A DNA stretch of 64,000 nucleotides from contig NZ_AZFQ01000019.1 in assembly GCF_001435195.1 (NCBI RefSeq), positions 11,351 to 75,350 on the forward strand, written 5' to 3'. Both the position numbers and the translations under genes were made by a program. Position 1 is the first letter of the stretch; each line of letters starts with the position of its first letter. Below the pieces are notes generated by a model, which was given only the letters and a program-made list of their open reading frames with translations, did not search any database and was not told the DNA's origin. The stretch comes from Liquorilactobacillus satsumensis DSM 16230 = JCM 12392. Lineage in GTDB: Bacteria > Bacillota > Bacilli > Lactobacillales > Lactobacillaceae. Below are positions 62,303 through 64,000 of the stretch, one piece after another.

Positions 62303-64000
62303 TTGAAAGTGACGAAAATAACTGCCGCTGAATTTAGAAAAATGGTTGCGGTCAGTTCTAAAAGACTGAATAAAAATGCCGAATTTATCAATTCATTAAA
62401 TGTTTTTCCTGTACCAGATGGAGACACAGGAACGAATATGAGTCTTTCGTTTGCAAGCGGAGCAAAGTATGTTTCTGAATCAACTGCGCAGAGCGTCGGC
62501 TCACTTGCGGTTGCGTTGGCTAAAGGCCTTTTGATGGGTGCACGTGGTAATTCGGGAGTGATTTTATCACAGATTTTCCGCGGCTTTTATAAGAGTACAG
62601 AGGCTAAAGAAGTCTTAACAGCTGCGGATCTTGCAGGTGCTCTGTCCGCCGGGGTAGAGTCTGCTTACAAAGCGGTGATGAAACCGACTGAAGGCACTAT
62701 TTTGACGGTTGCACGTGAAGCTGCCAAGGCTGCTAATCAAGCGGCTGCAAGAACAACTGATGCAGCAGCAGTCATGACTGCCGCCTATCAAGCTGCCAAA
62801 AAGGCGTTAGCTAAAACCCCGGAACTGCTTCCTGTTCTTAAGGAGGTTGGGGTGGTGGATTCTGGTGGGCAAGGACTAACTTTTGTTTATCAGGGATTCG
62901 CTGATGTTTTGACCGGAAATCAGCGCGAAGAAGAGACGGAAACCCCGCATCAACCGAGTGTTGAAGAGATGGATGAGATGGTGAATGCACAGCACCATAA
63001 GAGTGTTCAAAGTCAGCTGAGCACAGAAGATATTCGGTATGGTTATTGTACAGAGATCATGGTGCGTTTAGGTGCCGGAAGGTTGGTCGATCAAAAGTTC
63101 GATTATGAAAAATTCCGAACGGCATTAAGCGAAATTGGAGACTCACTGTTAGTGATTGCTGATGATGAGATTGTGAAAGTGCATGTGCATACTGAACAAC
63201 CAGGTAAGGTTTTAGCCTATGGACAACATTTTGGTTCGCTGATTAAGGTAAAGGTTGACAATATGCGGCTGCAGCACGAAACTATTTTGGAACATGATCA
63301 AGAAAACAATAGTGTGGATGCAAGTCAACCGCACACGACTAATAACGGTTACGGGGTTATCGCCATCGCTTCGGGCGCTGGATTAGTTAAACTTTTCCGT
63401 GGATTGGGTGCGACTTATGTTTTAAATGGCGGGCAAACGATGAATCCAAGTACCCAGGATATTGTTGATGCAATCGCTAAAACACAGGCACAAAAAGTAA
63501 TTATCTTACCAAATAATAAAAATATTTTGCTTGCTGCACAACAGGCGGCTCAAGTTGTGGATGCCGAAGTTGCGGTTATTCCAAGCAAGACAATTGCACA
63601 GGGAATGTCGGCACTTGTTTCTTTTAACCAAGATGACACGCTCGCTGCTAATCAAGCAGAAATGACAGCAGATTTAGCAACTGTCAAATCCGGACAGGTC
63701 ACAATTGCTGTTCGCGATTCAACAATTGATGGTCAAGCAATCAAGAAAAACGACTATTTGGGAATTGTCGATGGTAAAATTTTGGTCACTGCTCCTAATC
63801 AGCAACAAACGGCGCTCGCAATGGTTAAGGAGATGCTGGATGATGACAGTGAAATTGTAACTATTATTTACGGAGCAGATGGGTCAGCGCAACAGGCAGA
63901 AGAACTTAAAACAGCTATCTTAGAGCTGGATGAGGATCTGGAAGTCGAAATTCATGAGGGTGACCAACCAGTTTACCCGTATTTAATCTCAGTTGAATAA
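62303..64000 (+). CDS. fakA: DAK2-domain fatty acid kinase subunit FakA-like (YloV)
   Basis: A 565-residue protein, complete: its stop is the last codon of the window. The N-terminal DhaL/DAK2 kinase domain (about 1-205) has VFPVPDGDTGTNMS with Asp39/Asp41 for Mg-ATP and GARGNSGVILSQIFRG; a middle domain and a DegV-like C-terminal region (about 345-565) follow. In S. aureus FakA phosphorylates fatty acids held by FakB proteins; no fakB is in the window. The start is TTG 62303, 10 bases after AAGGAGG. Confidence 0.92.
   Translation: MKVTKITAAEFRKMVAVSSKRLNKNAEFINSLNVFPVPDGDTGTNMSLSFASGAKYVSESTAQSVGSLAVALAKGLLMGARGNSGVILSQIFRGFYKSTEAKEVLTAADLAGALSAGVESAYKAVMKPTEGTILTVAREAAKAANQAAARTTDAAAVMTAAYQAAKKALAKTPELLPVLKEVGVVDSGGQGLTFVYQGFADVLTGNQREEETETPHQPSVEEMDEMVNAQHHKSVQSQLSTEDIRYGYCTEIMVRLGAGRLVDQKFDYEKFRTALSEIGDSLLVIADDEIVKVHVHTEQPGKVLAYGQHFGSLIKVKVDNMRLQHETILEHDQENNSVDASQPHTTNNGYGVIAIASGAGLVKLFRGLGATYVLNGGQTMNPSTQDIVDAIAKTQAQKVIILPNNKNILLAAQQAAQVVDAEVAVIPSKTIAQGMSALVSFNQDDTLAANQAEMTADLATVKSGQVTIAVRDSTIDGQAIKKNDYLGIVDGKILVTAPNQQQTALAMVKEMLDDDSEIVTIIYGADGSAQQAEELKTAILELDEDLEVEIHEGDQPVYPYLISVE

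Overview
This window is an ordinary, gene-dense stretch of chromosome from a low-GC Gram-positive bacterium of the lactobacillus group (Lactobacillaceae). The evidence is strong AGGAGG-type ribosome binding sites, gene order (polA-mutM-coaE-nrdR-dnaB-dnaI-thrS-infC-rpmI-rplT; yqeG-yqeH-yhbY-nadD-yqeK-rsfS-yqeM-tmcAL; gmk-rpoZ-coaBC-priA-fmt-rsmB-prpC-prkC-rsgA-rpe-thiN; rpmB diverging from asp23-fakA), and family-typical proteins such as a DUF3042 protein, a lactobacillus-type L33 and an OatA-like acetyltransferase. The species cannot be named from the sequence alone. Almost every gene is on the + strand. No transposase, integrase, phage gene, CRISPR array or tRNA was seen.

Layout. 1-1.4 kb: a MaoC-like hot-dog protein and a BI-1 family membrane protein. 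1.8-8.8 kb: DNA replication and repair operon (polA, mutM, coaE, nrdR, dnaB, dnaI). 8.8-12.5 kb: T-box controlled thrS, then the L20-leader controlled infC-rpmI-rplT operon with an AUA start on infC. 12.8-19.1 kb: ribosome assembly, NAD and tRNA modification cluster ending in yceD-rpmF. 19.3-24.7 kb: engB, a MazG-like protein, an amino-acid ABC transporter and uvrC. 24.7-29.6 kb: an Mn-type cation exporter (-), obg, oatA and an unknown small gene (-). 29.7-34.7 kb: rnz, an SDR, a LapA-like protein, recJ and apt. 34.7-35.4 kb: a 620-bp repeat-rich gap. 35.4-41.0 kb: ktrA, yfhO (-) and a class B penicillin-binding protein. 41.2-46.9 kb: rpmG, 5-formyl-THF cyclo-ligase, rhomboid, yqgQ, glucokinase, a cysteine-free rhodanese, DUF3042 (-), miaA and a PLP enzyme. 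47.0-48.8 kb: glnRA with a textbook GlnR operator. 49.0-49.4 kb: a small YolD-like gene (-) with two LexA (SOS) boxes. 49.5-61.4 kb: the gmk to thiN cluster. 61.5-64.0 kb: rpmB (-), asp23-like and fakA-like genes.

Functionally the window combines replication restart (DnaB, DnaI, PriA, PolA, RecJ), ribosome production and assembly (L20, L28, L32, L33, L35, IF-3, YqeH, RsfS, EngB, Obg, RsgA), and envelope control (OatA, PBP2B, YfhO, PrkC/PrpC).

No clearly new multi-gene system is present. The observations most worth a second look are: a composite intergenic element (hairpin plus AATTAC-N23..25-GTAATT palindrome) recurring in at least three gaps; non-AUG starts on infC (AUA) and apparently priA (AUC); an orphan SOS-controlled YolD-like gene; several proteins that lack expected catalytic or metal-binding residues; and three genuine small genes (42, 58 and 49 codons) easily missed by length-limited gene calling.
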